DNA of 41,925 nucleotides from UBA12014 sp029248335 (GTDB lineage Bacteria > Planctomycetota > Phycisphaerae > Phycisphaerales > SM1A02): contig JAQWJM010000083.1 of the NCBI GenBank assembly GCA_029248335.1, positions 1-41,925 of the forward strand. Reading direction: 5' to 3'. Within the stretch, counting starts at the first letter, position 1, and every line of letters starts with the position of its first letter. Under the pieces are notes generated by a model that did no database searches, was not told the origin of the DNA, and saw only the letters and a program-made list of their open reading frames with translations. A program made the translations under genes and the position numbers. Positions 1 to 9,045 of this stretch are shown in pieces.

Positions 1-689
1 GTCGAGCCGGTGAACACGAGATGGTCGAGGTCCGGATCCGCGAGCAGCGCCACGCCTGCTTCGCGATCGGATGCGGTCGATTCCAGCACGCCTTCGGGAA
101 GCCCCGCGGCCCGCGCCAGTTCGAGCAGACGCCGCTGCGACCGGGGCGAACGCTCGCTCGGCTTCACAACGACGCGGTTGCCCGCCATGACCGCCTGAAG
201 GATCTGGATCCCGAGCAGTTGGATCGGGTAGTTCCAGGTCGCGATGATCCCGACGCGGCCGAGCGGCACGCGTCGAACGCGGGCGGACTGACCGAACATC
301 CACCATGGCCTGCCCGGCAGACGTCGGTCCGAAAGCAGTCGTCCACCGCGCCGCGCGTGCCAGCGGGCGGAAGCGACCAGCGGCATGACCTCGGCGACGA
401 GCGTCTCCCACGCGGGCTTGCCGATTTCTTCTCCGACCAGTCGGGCCAGTCCTTCCTGATCGGCGGCCACGAGTCGCCCGAAGCGCCCGGCCCACGCCGA
501 TCGTTCGGCGAGGCTCAACGGGTTTCCCGTGGAAATCGACGTCCGCGGAGTGTCCGCACCGGGCTCGGACTCGTGCGACCTCGAGCCGCTTTCCGGTCCT
601 GCGTCGGTTGGAGTCCGCTCGGATTTGCCGCTCCGAACGTCCGGAGCGACCCTCTGGTTCATCCCGGGTGCGCTCAGTTCTGCTGACAT
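1..689 (-). CDS. Aldehyde dehydrogenase, N-terminal part (cut by window edge)
   Basis: NAD(P)-dependent aldehyde dehydrogenase family, oxidising an aldehyde to the acid. The frame is open from the ATG at 689 to the left edge (229 codons) with no stop. Visible family signatures are GIIATWNYPIQLLGIQ, the cofactor-site segment AGNRVVVKPSERSP and, at the edge, VFTGS. The catalytic Cys and Glu lie outside the window. An SD site (GAGGAG, 7 bases before ATG) supports this start, but the first 50 or so residues are polar and low in complexity, longer than usual. It diverges from a carotenoid desaturase with 131 bases between. Planctomycete C30 carotenoid clusters carry an aldehyde dehydrogenase for the terminal aldehyde, so a carotenoid role is plausible but inferred from context only. 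Confidence 0.9.
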   Translation of the reverse strand, partial: MSAELSAPGMNQRVAPDVRSGKSERTPTDAGPESGSRSHESEPGADTPRTSISTGNPLSLAERSAWAGRFGRLVAADQEGLARLVGEEIGKPAWETLVAEVMPLVASARWHARRGGRLLSDRRLPGRPWWMFGQSARVRRVPLGRVGIIATWNYPIQLLGIQILQAVMAGNRVVVKPSERSPRSQRRLLELARAAGLPEGVLESTASDREAGVALLADPDLDHLVFTGS

Positions 690-820
690 GCTTCGGCTCC
701 TCGAACGGACCGGCGATTCTGGCAATTGGGGTAGTCTAACGGCCGTTTCGTCCCCCCACCGTTCCAGATGCATCCGACCGACGAACGCATCCATCTCTCC
801 CCGAAAGCGAACCGATCGAC

Positions 821-2389
821 ATGATCGCATCCGACCCCAACAGATCGACCCCCGGCCGCCCCCGCATCGCCATGGTCGGCGGAGGCCCCGGAGGCCTTTC
901 CGCGGCCATGCTGCTGGCCCACGCGGGGGCGGACGTCACGATCCACGAGGCACGTCCCAGGCTCGGAGGCCGTACCCGCCGGACTCAGGTCGGTGATTTC
1001 GCCTTCGACACGGGGCCGACCTTCTTCATGATGCCCTGGGTCCTTGAAGAGATCTTCTCCGCCTGCGGCCGCCGACTCGCCGACCACGCCGATCTCCATC
1101 GGCTTGACCCCATGTACCGACTGCTGATCGGCCGCCCGGACCAAGCCCCCCTGCAGGTCGACGCGACCCAGGACGTGGACCGCATGGCCGCGACTCTTGA
1201 TGCGATCGAACCGGGTGACGGGGCCGCCTTCCGGCGATTCATGGACGACAACCGCCGCAAGCTCGAGCTGATGACGCCGCTTTTGCGGCGGCCGATCCGA
1301 TCTCCGCTCGACCTGATCAACATGGACACGCTGAAGGTCGGCCCCCTCCTGAAGCCGTGGCAGTCTGTCCATGGCAATCTGAGCGGCTACTTCAAGAACG
1401 AGCACGTCCGACTCGCCCTCTCCTTCCAGAGCAAGTACCTCGGGATGAGCCCGTTCGAATGCCCGGGGCTCTTTTCGATCCTCCCGTTCATCGAATACGA
1501 ATACGGCGTCTGGCATCCCAAGGGCGGATGCAACGCCTTGATCGACGCGATGGGCGAGGTCTTCGTGGAACTCGGTGGGAGCGTCCAGCTGGACGATCCG
1601 GTCGAGGCCATCGAATTCGATGGGAAGCGAGCCACCGGCCTCCGGTCGAAGTCGGGGATCCATCACTACGACGAGGTCGTGGTGAACGCGGACGCGACGT
1701 GGGCGATGAAGAACCTGATCCCCGGGAGTCTCCGCCGGAAGTGGTCGGATCGGAAGATCGACGCCAAGAAGTATTCCTGCAGCACCTTCATGCTCTACCT
1801 CGGGCTCGAAGGTGAAGTGGATCTGCCGCATCACACGATCTACACGTCCGAGACCTACCGGGAGAACCTCGAGGACATCGGCGCCGGTCGCCTCACCGAG
1901 GACGCATCGACGTACGTCCACAATCCGTCGCGGATCGACCCCAGCCTCGCCCCCGCGGGCGACACCTCCCTCTACGTGCTGGTTCCCACCCCGAACGACG
2001 GCGGCACCATCGACTGGGACACCGCCGGTCCCGCCCTCCGGGAATCGACGCTCGACAAGCTGGGCGACGTCTTCGGGATCCCCGACGTTCGCAAGCGGAT
2101 CCGGGCCGAGAAGATGGTCACGCCCATCGACTGGAAGAACGAGCGGATCAATCAGGGTGCGACCTTCAACCTCGCCCACGGCCTCGACCAGATGCTCCAC
2201 CGGCGACCGCAGCACAAGCTCGAGGACGTCGACGGCGTCTGGCTCGTGGGTGGCGGCACGCACCCGGGATCGGGCCTGCCGGTGATCTTCCTGTCCTCCC
2301 AGATCACCTCGGGACTCCTCTGCGAGCGGCATGGCCTGCAGGAACCCTGCGCCTGGCGACCGGTCGCGGACGCCATCGGCGCGGTCTGA
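821..2389 (+). CDS. CrtI/CrtN-type FAD-dependent carotenoid desaturase or oxidase
   Basis: Membrane-associated flavin amine-oxidase/phytoene desaturase family, which removes hydrogen from (or, in the CrtP branch, oxidises) a polyene. The 522-residue product has the dinucleotide-binding GxGxxG at residues 20-25 (VGGGPGGLSAAM), followed by the ARPRLGGRTR and FDTGPTFFMMP segments. The family C-terminal flavin motif is VWLVGGGTHPGSGLPVIFLS. Length is as expected (about 490-520). It diverges from an aldehyde dehydrogenase and is followed 24 bases later by tryptophan dioxygenase. CrtI (C40), CrtN (C30 desaturase) and CrtP (C30 oxidase) cannot be told apart by eye. The aldehyde dehydrogenase neighbour and known planctomycete pathways favour a C30 role. 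No clear SD precedes the ATG. Confidence 0.9.
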   Translation: MIASDPNRSTPGRPRIAMVGGGPGGLSAAMLLAHAGADVTIHEARPRLGGRTRRTQVGDFAFDTGPTFFMMPWVLEEIFSACGRRLADHADLHRLDPMYRLLIGRPDQAPLQVDATQDVDRMAATLDAIEPGDGAAFRRFMDDNRRKLELMTPLLRRPIRSPLDLINMDTLKVGPLLKPWQSVHGNLSGYFKNEHVRLALSFQSKYLGMSPFECPGLFSILPFIEYEYGVWHPKGGCNALIDAMGEVFVELGGSVQLDDPVEAIEFDGKRATGLRSKSGIHHYDEVVVNADATWAMKNLIPGSLRRKWSDRKIDAKKYSCSTFMLYLGLEGEVDLPHHTIYTSETYRENLEDIGAGRLTEDASTYVHNPSRIDPSLAPAGDTSLYVLVPTPNDGGTIDWDTAGPALRESTLDKLGDVFGIPDVRKRIRAEKMVTPIDWKNERINQGATFNLAHGLDQMLHRRPQHKLEDVDGVWLVGGGTHPGSGLPVIFLSSQITSGLLCERHGLQEPCAWRPVADAIGAV

Positions 2390-2401
2390 TCCGGTTCGTC
2401 G

Positions 2402-2407
2402 TAGCAT
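2402..2407 (+). promoter_or_regulatory. -10-like box TAGCAT, 6 bases before the kynA start
   Basis: TAGCAT ends 6 bases before the GTG of the tryptophan dioxygenase. There is no SD in the gap and no recognisable -35. Transcription from this box would start at or next to the GTG, giving a leaderless mRNA. The box lies in the 24-base gap after the desaturase. Confidence 0.4.
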
Positions 2408-2413
2408 TCGGGC

Positions 2414-3193
2414 GTGGAACTCACCTACTCGACGTACCTACGCATCCCCGAACTCCTCGCGCTTCAGGTCCCCGAATCCGACGGACCCGAACACGACGAG
2501 ACGCTGTTCATCGTCATTCACCAGGTCTACGAGCTCTGGTTCAAGCAGCAGATCCACGAGACCGAGGGTCTCCGACGCCTGCTCGACGCGGATGACCTCA
2601 TCGGCGCCGAAGCGACGCTCGGGCGGATCCTGACGATCCTCAAGACGATGGTCGGTCAGATCGACGTGCTGGAAACGATGACACCGGTCTCGTTCCTCTC
2701 GTTCCGCGACTTCCTCGCAAGCTCGAGCGGGTTCCAGAGCGTCCAGTTCCGCGAATGGGAATTCATGCTCGGCCACAAGCGTGAACGACCGCTCGCCAAC
2801 TACCCCGAAGGATCCCCGGAACGGGCGACGCTCGAACGTCGACTCGCCGAGCCCTCGGTTTGGGAGGGCGTCCTCGGCTTCCTCTCCCGGAACGGCGTGA
2901 AGGTGCCACCCGAAGCGTTCACCGAGGGCACGGAGCCGACCCGGGCCTGCGAAGCGATGCTCCCGGAACTCATCCGGATGTATCGGGAACTCCCGAGGCT
3001 GCGAGGCCTCTGCGAGCTGCTCGTCGATCTCGACGAGGGCATTCAGGAATGGCGCTATCGCCACGTCAAGATGGTCGAGCGGACGATCGGGTTCAAGCGG
3101 GGAACGGGTGGGTCGCCCGGCGTGGGATATCTTCAGAAGACCCTTTTCCAGCCGCTGTTTCCCGACCTCTGGACGATTCGGACCGAGCTTTGA
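2414..3193 (+). CDS. kynA: Tryptophan 2,3-dioxygenase
   Basis: Cytoplasmic haem enzyme that opens the indole ring of L-tryptophan to N-formylkynurenine, the first step of the kynurenine pathway. The 259-residue product matches the family throughout: FIVIHQVYELWFKQQIHE near the N terminus (His36 sits where the family's substrate-contacting His does) and YRHVKMVERTIGFKRGTGG near the C terminus, where His217 is the haem axial ligand. It is slightly shorter than the well-studied Xanthomonas enzyme, mostly at the termini. The start is GTG with no SD and a -10-like box 6 bases upstream. No other kynurenine-pathway gene is in the window, so whether it feeds NAD synthesis or catabolism cannot be seen. 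Confidence 0.95.
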   Translation: MELTYSTYLRIPELLALQVPESDGPEHDETLFIVIHQVYELWFKQQIHETEGLRRLLDADDLIGAEATLGRILTILKTMVGQIDVLETMTPVSFLSFRDFLASSSGFQSVQFREWEFMLGHKRERPLANYPEGSPERATLERRLAEPSVWEGVLGFLSRNGVKVPPEAFTEGTEPTRACEAMLPELIRMYRELPRLRGLCELLVDLDEGIQEWRYRHVKMVERTIGFKRGTGGSPGVGYLQKTLFQPLFPDLWTIRTEL

Positions 3194-3271
3194 CGGTGAC
3201 CGCCCCCACTCCGGCCTGAATTGGCTGGAATTCGGGCTTCGTCAGGCTAGAGTTACATCCAGGAGAAAGTC

Positions 3272-4876
3272 ATGAAGCAAAGATCAGGATTCGCGGTGGC
3301 GATGGCCACGCTCGCCATCACCGCCCCCGCGTTCACCCAGAACCAGACCGACACGATTTCACCCATCGTCGCCGGGGGGGTTCCCTTCCGCGTCGAGATG
3401 GAGCTCGTCGACTGGGTCGGCGACGACCTTCCCGCGATCCATTCGGCGGCGTACGCCACGCTGGGCGACCAGCTCCTGCTCGTCGGCGGCAAGACCTCCG
3501 GCCTCCACAACTTCACCTGCGATCCGGATGTGAACTGGCCCGCGGCCGATTTCAACGGCACCCTCATGGTGGTGGACTTCGAGACCCGCGACACGTTCAC
3601 CCGGCCGCTTGCGGACGCCGCATCGGGTCTGACCCCGAACCAGATCGCGTCGCTCTCCTCGAGCAATCCCCTGTCGCACCAGTCCGGCGAGCGACTCGTG
3701 TGCATCGGTGGATACGGCGTCGATGACCAGGGCGACTACGTCACGTTCTCGACCCTTCGGGTCCTCGACGTGGCCGGCGTCATCGACTGGGTTCGCGGTG
3801 ATCGCACCCAGCTCACCGACCACATTCGCTTCCACGAGGCGCCGAAGGGCGCACCGCCCGACTTCTTCACGATCTGCGGCGGTGTCCTGATCGAGAATGG
3901 TGACGAATTCTGGTCCTGTCTCGGCCAGAACTTCCAGGGCGGGTACGTCGACCTGAGCGTCTGCCCGTCCATCGGCACCAGCCAGGTCTACACCAAGAGC
4001 ATCCGACGATTCGAACTCGACGCAGCGAATCCCGATGCCGCTCCGGTCTATCTCGGGGAAACCGCATCACCGCCGGCCTGGGCCCGCCGGCGGGATCTCA
4101 ACGTGCTTCCCGCCGTGGTTCCGGGCGGCGACGGCGCCGTGGCCCTCGCCGGCGTGTTCACGCTGGAGGAAGGGATCTGGACGGCACCGATCGTGATCGA
4201 TCCGCAAGGTGACATGTCGATGGGTGATCCCGACGCGCCCGGAACGCTGCTTCAAGGATTCAATGCCTACGAATCCGGGAGACTCTCGCTCTGGTCGGAA
4301 CTTCGCCGCGAGAACTGGTTTCTGACCTTCGGGGGACTGGGCTTCCAGGTGCTCGCGGAGGGCACGCTGGTCGAGAATTACTCCATTCCCTACTCGAACG
4401 AAACGCTCGCAATCCGGTACGCCCCCGACACCGATTCGTGGAGCCAGCATCTGGCCGGCACCTCGTACCCGTTGAGCACGGATGAGAACGGCAACCCCTG
4501 GTTCAACGGCACCGAAACGCTCACCATCCCGCTCGTCGACCAGTCACGCCGGCAGATCGATCTCGACGCGATCACCGAACCGACCTCCGTGGCCTACCTC
4601 TACGGCGGGATCGTCGCCAACGGTCAGGGCATCGTGACCTTCCCCGACACCTTCGCTTCGAACCAGCTGTTCGAGGTCATCCTCGTTCCCGGCCCCGGTT
4701 GTCCCGCCGACCTCGATGGCGACGGCACGGTGGGCAGCGACGATCTCGCGACCCTGCTTCTGGCCTGGGGACGGGTTCCGCCCGGCACGCCCGCGGACCT
4801 CAACGCCGACGGCGTCGTGAGCAGTGCGGATCTGGGCTGGATGATCGGTGCGTGGGGCGTCTGCCCGGGACCTTGA
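3272..4876 (+). CDS. Secreted protein with C-terminal dockerin-like repeats
   Basis: A 534-residue exported protein of unknown function. It begins with a clear signal peptide (KQRSG, then a hydrophobic run to about residue 22, ITAPAFTQ). The body is rich in beta-strand-like and glycine-rich stretches such as LGDQLLLVGGKTSG, RLVCIGGYGVDDQG and VAYLYGGIVANG. Their spacing recalls Kelch or other beta-propeller blades, though I cannot count blades with certainty. The last 55 residues hold two calcium-loop repeats, ADLDGDGTVGSDDLATLLLA and ADLNADGVVSSADLGWMIGA, each ending in AWG, as in planctomycete dockerin-like C termini. The SD AGGAG at 3261-3265 is 6 bases before the ATG. Convergent with the LptC/A gene. 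Confidence 0.75.
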   Translation: MKQRSGFAVAMATLAITAPAFTQNQTDTISPIVAGGVPFRVEMELVDWVGDDLPAIHSAAYATLGDQLLLVGGKTSGLHNFTCDPDVNWPAADFNGTLMVVDFETRDTFTRPLADAASGLTPNQIASLSSSNPLSHQSGERLVCIGGYGVDDQGDYVTFSTLRVLDVAGVIDWVRGDRTQLTDHIRFHEAPKGAPPDFFTICGGVLIENGDEFWSCLGQNFQGGYVDLSVCPSIGTSQVYTKSIRRFELDAANPDAAPVYLGETASPPAWARRRDLNVLPAVVPGGDGAVALAGVFTLEEGIWTAPIVIDPQGDMSMGDPDAPGTLLQGFNAYESGRLSLWSELRRENWFLTFGGLGFQVLAEGTLVENYSIPYSNETLAIRYAPDTDSWSQHLAGTSYPLSTDENGNPWFNGTETLTIPLVDQSRRQIDLDAITEPTSVAYLYGGIVANGQGIVTFPDTFASNQLFEVILVPGPGCPADLDGDGTVGSDDLATLLLAWGRVPPGTPADLNADGVVSSADLGWMIGAWGVCPGP

Positions 4877-4898
4877 AGCCTTCAGGCGTGACGCCCGA

Positions 4899-4915
4899 GG
4901 CGACTTCGGGTCGCC
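4899..4915. other. Short hairpin between convergent genes
   Basis: GGCGAC/GTCGCC inverted repeat, 6-bp stem with loop TTCGG, in the 44-base gap between the convergent dockerin-type and LptC/A genes. There is no T-run on either side, so it is at most a weak, possibly bidirectional, transcription end. Confidence 0.3.
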
Positions 4916-4920
4916 CGCTG

Positions 4921-7900
4921 TCAGCGGGAGATCGCGCCCTCACCGCCGAGGATCCTGATTCGTCCGGTCCGCAGGTCCCACTGGACCCGCTCGGCGCGAA
5001 TCGGCGTCGCCGCCCCCTTCGACTGGACCGTCACGACCCGGCCCGGGTCGGCCCGAAGCATCGCGATCTGCGTATCGACGTTGTAGTCGAACTCCGAGCA
5101 CTCGACGTCGTGTTCCGGCGTACGGACGAACACCCGCCCGATGCCGCGCACCCGGACCAGGTCCGCCGGGCCCCCGAGTTCGACCCCGCTCGACTCGAGC
5201 GGGTTTCGATCGGCATCCTTCCCGGCGTCCTGCGGCGTCGTCTTCCCGTCCGCCGCCGCCTCGTCGGGTCGTTCGATCGTGACTTCCAGTCGATCCGCGG
5301 TCAGTGACAGCGTGTCGTCGGGCTGAAGTCCGGCGTGGAGCACCTCGACCTCGCGTTCCATCACGACGAGGTACCGATCGTCGACCTCGCGGTTCATGGT
5401 CATCCTTCGCGCCCACCGGAACCGACTCGTTCCGTCGATTCCGAAGCCCGCGGTGGATGCGGGGCCCCGATCCTCCGGTGCCGTCGAGGACTCCGGATCG
5501 TGGACGAGCAGGCCGCCCGCACCATCGACCAGGGCCTCCCGCGATGCGACGAGGTACTCGACGTGGGCCCCCTCCACCCGGAAGAGACGAGGATCGCCGC
5601 GACGGGCCGCGGTCTTCCACGTCCGACTCTCCATCACCGCGTCGCCTCGGGCGACGAGTCGCTTGAGATCCTTGCCACCTTCGTCCGCGAGCAGGCCTTC
5701 CGCACGCTCGCCGGCCGGCCGCACGCCACCCACCCGGTTCGCCAGGTCGAGCGAGACCTCGCGGGCGTCGAGTCGGTCGCTGGTCATCGCATCCGGCGTG
5801 CTGCGAACCCGGACGTCGCCTTCGAGGTCGAGCCGCCCGGCACCGCCGTTCGCCCGCTCGTCGTATCGCATCGCCTGCGTCCACGTCGCGGCGAGGGAGG
5901 TCCTGCTCGACGGGGTCGGACGTTCGATCCGACCCCGGGAGGCGGGCACCACGTCCGCGTCGTAGTACCGGAATCGACCGGGCCCCGTGCCGCGGACGTT
6001 TCTCGTCGCATCGTCGAATCGCACGTCGCGCAGTCGATCCGCGACCACGTTCGATCGCAGGACCATCACGTCGTCGCCGGTGAGCTGCAGGGTCCGCGCC
6101 ACACCGTCGCCCTCGAGACGATCCGCGAAGACGCGGGCCCCTTCCTCGAGGCGGACCTGCACGCCGTCCACGGCATCGACCCGGGTGATCTCGACCGCGC
6201 CCATCTCGTCACCGCCGAAGCCCGCCCCCTCGATCGCCCCGGCAGCGGCTCCGGCGTCTCCTTCAGCACGCGGGCGGAAGCGGACGACGAGTCGATCGGT
6301 CCACATCGTCTGGCCCGGATCACTCGCTTCGACGGCGCCTTCCGCGATCATCTCCGTGGGCACCGTGCGGCCGTCCTCGGTCCGGTCGAGCCCGAGATCG
6401 ATCGAGGCCGCCTCGAGCGATCCGATCTCGCCGACCCGGTCGACTCGGGCGCCGCCGGTCGCGAGGATCCGCTCGATCGCGTCGACCTCGCCCCCGTCGG
6501 CGAAGTCCACGACCAGGGCCTGCGAACCCAGCTTGAAGTCGTCGCTGGCGACCCGGACGTCGCCTTCGAATCGCGCCTGTTGCAGGCGACCGTCGTCGTC
6601 GAGGTCGTCGAAGTCGAGATCGACGCCGCCTTCCCATTCGATCTCCAGCCGGGGCGGCGTGTCGGCGTTCGCCGACGTCGACTCCTGCTCGATGGCGGCG
6701 ATCGCCGCCCACGCCACGACTCGATCCGCGCCCGGCCCCGCGGCCAGCATCGTCTGGAGCCCGTGAACGAAACGATCGGCGGCGGTACCGAAGGCGGTTC
6801 GGACCTGCGTCGCGGTCTCCGGGGCGAATCGCATCCGACCTGGTCCGATCAAGCCGCCGATCCCCTCGGATCGCACCATCCAGAATCGCCCCCCGGCAAG
6901 ACTGAAGCGAGGACTCTCGATCACGAGCGGGTTGGCTTCGTCACCGACGAGTTCGATCCGCTCGGAGGCCGATCGGTACTCGAGTCGGGCACACGAGCCG
7001 ACCGCCTCGTTGCCGTCGTCGGACAGGTCGATGCCGCGACCGTCGTTCGATTCGATGACGATCTCGGAATCACCGTCACCGGTCATTCGCTCGGCCGCGG
7101 CGGGATCCGGGATCATCACCAGGCGACCCGTGTAGTGAACGCGGACCACTTCTTCGTCGAGGATCGGCGCGACGGGGCCGAAGGCGACCGCGGCGGCGGC
7201 GACGAGATTCGAAGGCGTCGGGGCCATGCCGGCACCGCGGACCGGCGCCGCCGCGATCGGCGACCCTTCGATGCCGGAATCACCGAGGGCGAAGGTGGCG
7301 ACGAGTCGATCGCCGGAAACCGTGCTCCGCATCGTGGTGCCTCTGGCGTCGCGAACCACCCGCTCCACCACCACTTCATCCTCCAGCACCAGTCGGTACC
7401 AGGCGTCCGGATCCGCGATCGCCGGGTTGACCTTCGACGCGGGCGGCGAGTTCGACGCCCGCGGGCTCGGGCTCGGGGCGTCGCCCGCGTTCGCATCGCG
7501 TGCGGACCAGGCATCGGCCGCGGAAGCCATCGTCGCGTCGGAATCATCGGCACCGCCGGCCGCCGCAGCGCGGGTGTCCGTGGACGACGCCACGGTGTCG
7601 GTGGTCCTTGAATCGGAAGATCGGTCCGACACGGCCGCGGCCGGGGTCGGGCGACTGGGACGAATGAGGATCGGTTCCGTGGCCCGCTCGACGGTCAGTT
7701 TCGAGATACGCGTTCCGTCCCCCGCGAAGAGGATTCGGAGGTCTTCTCCGGCGAAGGTCGCTTCCGACGTGGTCACGCGAACCGCTCGAGGACTGTGGAT
7801 CTCACCGGCCGCGGCGTCGTAGATCGCGGTCTCCGCTTCGATCGTCACCGCGGGCGCCCGGCCCTCCAGCGCGGCGTCACCACCGTCGACGGGCGGTTCG

Positions 7901-8433
7901 TAGATTCGAATCTCGACGTCGCCCTCCAGGCGTCCGGACTCGATCGCCTGATTCGGAACCCGCATGGTGCCGGCGATCGCCCGCATCTCGACGATGCGGC
8001 CGTTCCGAGGATGGAGTCTGGCCCAGGGACGCTGCATCTCCACCCAGGCGTCGGGAAGCGGATCGATCCGAACCGCGCCGTACTCCTGTGCCAACGCACC
8101 ATCCTCGCCCGCGACCTGCACCGAGGCGCCGTCACGGAGCGACGCCATCACGTCGCGGTCCAGCTCCGCCGCGGGGCGTGCGAATTCATCTTCGGTCGGC
8201 GTCGACGGAACGGCGATGCGATCGAGGTCGACCATTCGCTTCAGGTTCGAGGTCTCCGGCCGTTGATCGAGCCGCCACACGACCACCACGATGAGCACCG
8301 CGACCACCACGCCGAGACCGATCAGCGCCAGCGGTCGTCGATCGACGGCACCGTGGCGGACGAAGGAGGCGTGTCGGCCTCGCGTCGTCGCGGGCCGGTC
8401 GGAAATCTCGTCTTTCGTGGTCCTGTCTCGCAT
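4921..8433 (-). CDS. Giant LptC/LptA(OstA)-like LPS-transport protein
   Basis: Likely periplasmic component carrying lipopolysaccharide from the inner to the outer membrane. The 1170-residue product has one membrane anchor at about residues 34-53 (PLALIGLGVVVAVLIVVVVW) with a charged cytoplasmic tail, as in LptC. An LptC-like beta-jelly-roll segment follows (VTIEAETAIYDAAAGEIHSP). An Ala/Ser/Thr-rich linker spans roughly 250-330, followed by a long series of OstA/LptA-like strands, for example RLDLEGDVRVRSTPDAMTSD, and at the end FVRTPEHDVECSEFDYNVDT. Usual LptC and LptA are each about 190 residues, so this is several times larger. It follows kdsC by 29 bases with a strong SD (AAGGAG), matching the classical kdsC-lptC-lptA order. 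lptB is about 23 kb away. The repeat count is my inference. Confidence 0.7.
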   Translation of the reverse strand: MRDRTTKDEISDRPATTRGRHASFVRHGAVDRRPLALIGLGVVVAVLIVVVVWRLDQRPETSNLKRMVDLDRIAVPSTPTEDEFARPAAELDRDVMASLRDGASVQVAGEDGALAQEYGAVRIDPLPDAWVEMQRPWARLHPRNGRIVEMRAIAGTMRVPNQAIESGRLEGDVEIRIYEPPVDGGDAALEGRAPAVTIEAETAIYDAAAGEIHSPRAVRVTTSEATFAGEDLRILFAGDGTRISKLTVERATEPILIRPSRPTPAAAVSDRSSDSRTTDTVASSTDTRAAAAGGADDSDATMASAADAWSARDANAGDAPSPSPRASNSPPASKVNPAIADPDAWYRLVLEDEVVVERVVRDARGTTMRSTVSGDRLVATFALGDSGIEGSPIAAAPVRGAGMAPTPSNLVAAAAVAFGPVAPILDEEVVRVHYTGRLVMIPDPAAAERMTGDGDSEIVIESNDGRGIDLSDDGNEAVGSCARLEYRSASERIELVGDEANPLVIESPRFSLAGGRFWMVRSEGIGGLIGPGRMRFAPETATQVRTAFGTAADRFVHGLQTMLAAGPGADRVVAWAAIAAIEQESTSANADTPPRLEIEWEGGVDLDFDDLDDDGRLQQARFEGDVRVASDDFKLGSQALVVDFADGGEVDAIERILATGGARVDRVGEIGSLEAASIDLGLDRTEDGRTVPTEMIAEGAVEASDPGQTMWTDRLVVRFRPRAEGDAGAAAGAIEGAGFGGDEMGAVEITRVDAVDGVQVRLEEGARVFADRLEGDGVARTLQLTGDDVMVLRSNVVADRLRDVRFDDATRNVRGTGPGRFRYYDADVVPASRGRIERPTPSSRTSLAATWTQAMRYDERANGGAGRLDLEGDVRVRSTPDAMTSDRLDAREVSLDLANRVGGVRPAGERAEGLLADEGGKDLKRLVARGDAVMESRTWKTAARRGDPRLFRVEGAHVEYLVASREALVDGAGGLLVHDPESSTAPEDRGPASTAGFGIDGTSRFRWARRMTMNREVDDRYLVVMEREVEVLHAGLQPDDTLSLTADRLEVTIERPDEAAADGKTTPQDAGKDADRNPLESSGVELGGPADLVRVRGIGRVFVRTPEHDVECSEFDYNVDTQIAMLRADPGRVVTVQSKGAATPIRAERVQWDLRTGRIRILGGEGAISR

Positions 8434-8462
8434 GACCGTCTCCTTCCGCGTCGTCGGGACGT

Positions 8463-8987
8463 TCAGTCCCGCTCGCGGTAGCGTTCAACCGAAGAATCCC
8501 AGTCGCCCCGGGCCTTCAAGAGCATTTCGACGACTTCGCGAACCGCGCCGCGGCCTCCCGTCGCCGTGGTCACGTGGCACGCCGCATCGATGATCTCCGC
8601 GGCGGCATCGCGCACCGCCACAGGGTAGCCGCACCGTTCCAGAATCGGCAGGTCCGGCAGGTCGTCGCCGACCATCGCGGCCTCTTCCGCATCGACGCCG
8701 AGGGAGGTCAGCAGGGCGTCGAACGCCTCGCCCTTCCGGTCGACGCCTTCGAGGAGATGCTCGATCCCAAGCTCCCCCGCCCGGTGCCGAAGCGCTTCGC
8801 CGCGGCGGCCGGTGATGATCGCGATCAGTCCGCCGCTCCGTTGCCACATCCGGATCGCGGTGCCGTCCCGGACGAAGAACCGCTTCGTCTCCACGCCGGC
8901 ATCGTCGATCAGAACCGAGCCATCGGTGAGCACACCGTCGACGTCGAGGCACAACAGTCTGATTCGGGTGGGGTCGTGCGGCCGCAT
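8463..8987 (-). CDS. kdsC: KDO-8-phosphate phosphatase (KdsC-type HAD hydrolase)
   Basis: Hydrolyses 3-deoxy-D-manno-octulosonate 8-phosphate to KDO in the pathway to the LPS inner core. The 174-residue product carries the HAD signatures of the C0 subfamily: LCLDVDGVLTDGSV with nucleophile Asp15 and Asp17, IAIITGR (motif II), then VDRKGEAFDALL, and MVGDDLPDLPIL (motif IV). Length and the lack of a cap domain fit KdsC, which works as a tetramer. First gene of a two-gene unit with the LptC/A protein. The ATG has no SD, but a TAGGAT box lies 6 bases upstream, suggesting its own leaderless transcript separate from the kinase gene ending at 9046. A related sugar-phosphate phosphatase (NeuB-pathway type) is possible, but the Lpt neighbour supports KdsC. 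Confidence 0.85.
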   Translation of the reverse strand: MRPHDPTRIRLLCLDVDGVLTDGSVLIDDAGVETKRFFVRDGTAIRMWQRSGGLIAIITGRRGEALRHRAGELGIEHLLEGVDRKGEAFDALLTSLGVDAEEAAMVGDDLPDLPILERCGYPVAVRDAAAEIIDAACHVTTATGGRGAVREVVEMLLKARGDWDSSVERYRERD

Positions 8988-8993
8988 GCCCGC

Positions 8994-8999
8994 ATCCTA
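8994..8999 (-). promoter_or_regulatory. -10-like box TAGGAT, 6 bases before the kdsC start
   Basis: Reads TAGGAT on the minus strand, followed by 6 bases and the kdsC ATG at 8987. No SD is present. It lies in the 58-base gap after the kinase stop codon. Confidence 0.4.
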
Positions 9000-9045
9000 C
9001 CCGTGGGCGGGCTGCCGCCGGGCGAACGGTCCATCGGTGGGCCGA

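Noticed and set aside
674..2407. 577-codon open frame on the minus strand
   Set aside because: Fully opposite the carotenoid desaturase, with no recognisable domain and the Arg/Gly/Asp-rich composition of a GC-rich antisense frame.
5335..7611. 758-codon open frame on the plus strand
   Set aside because: Antisense to the LptC/A gene; codon-position composition and the lack of any motif point to a shadow frame.
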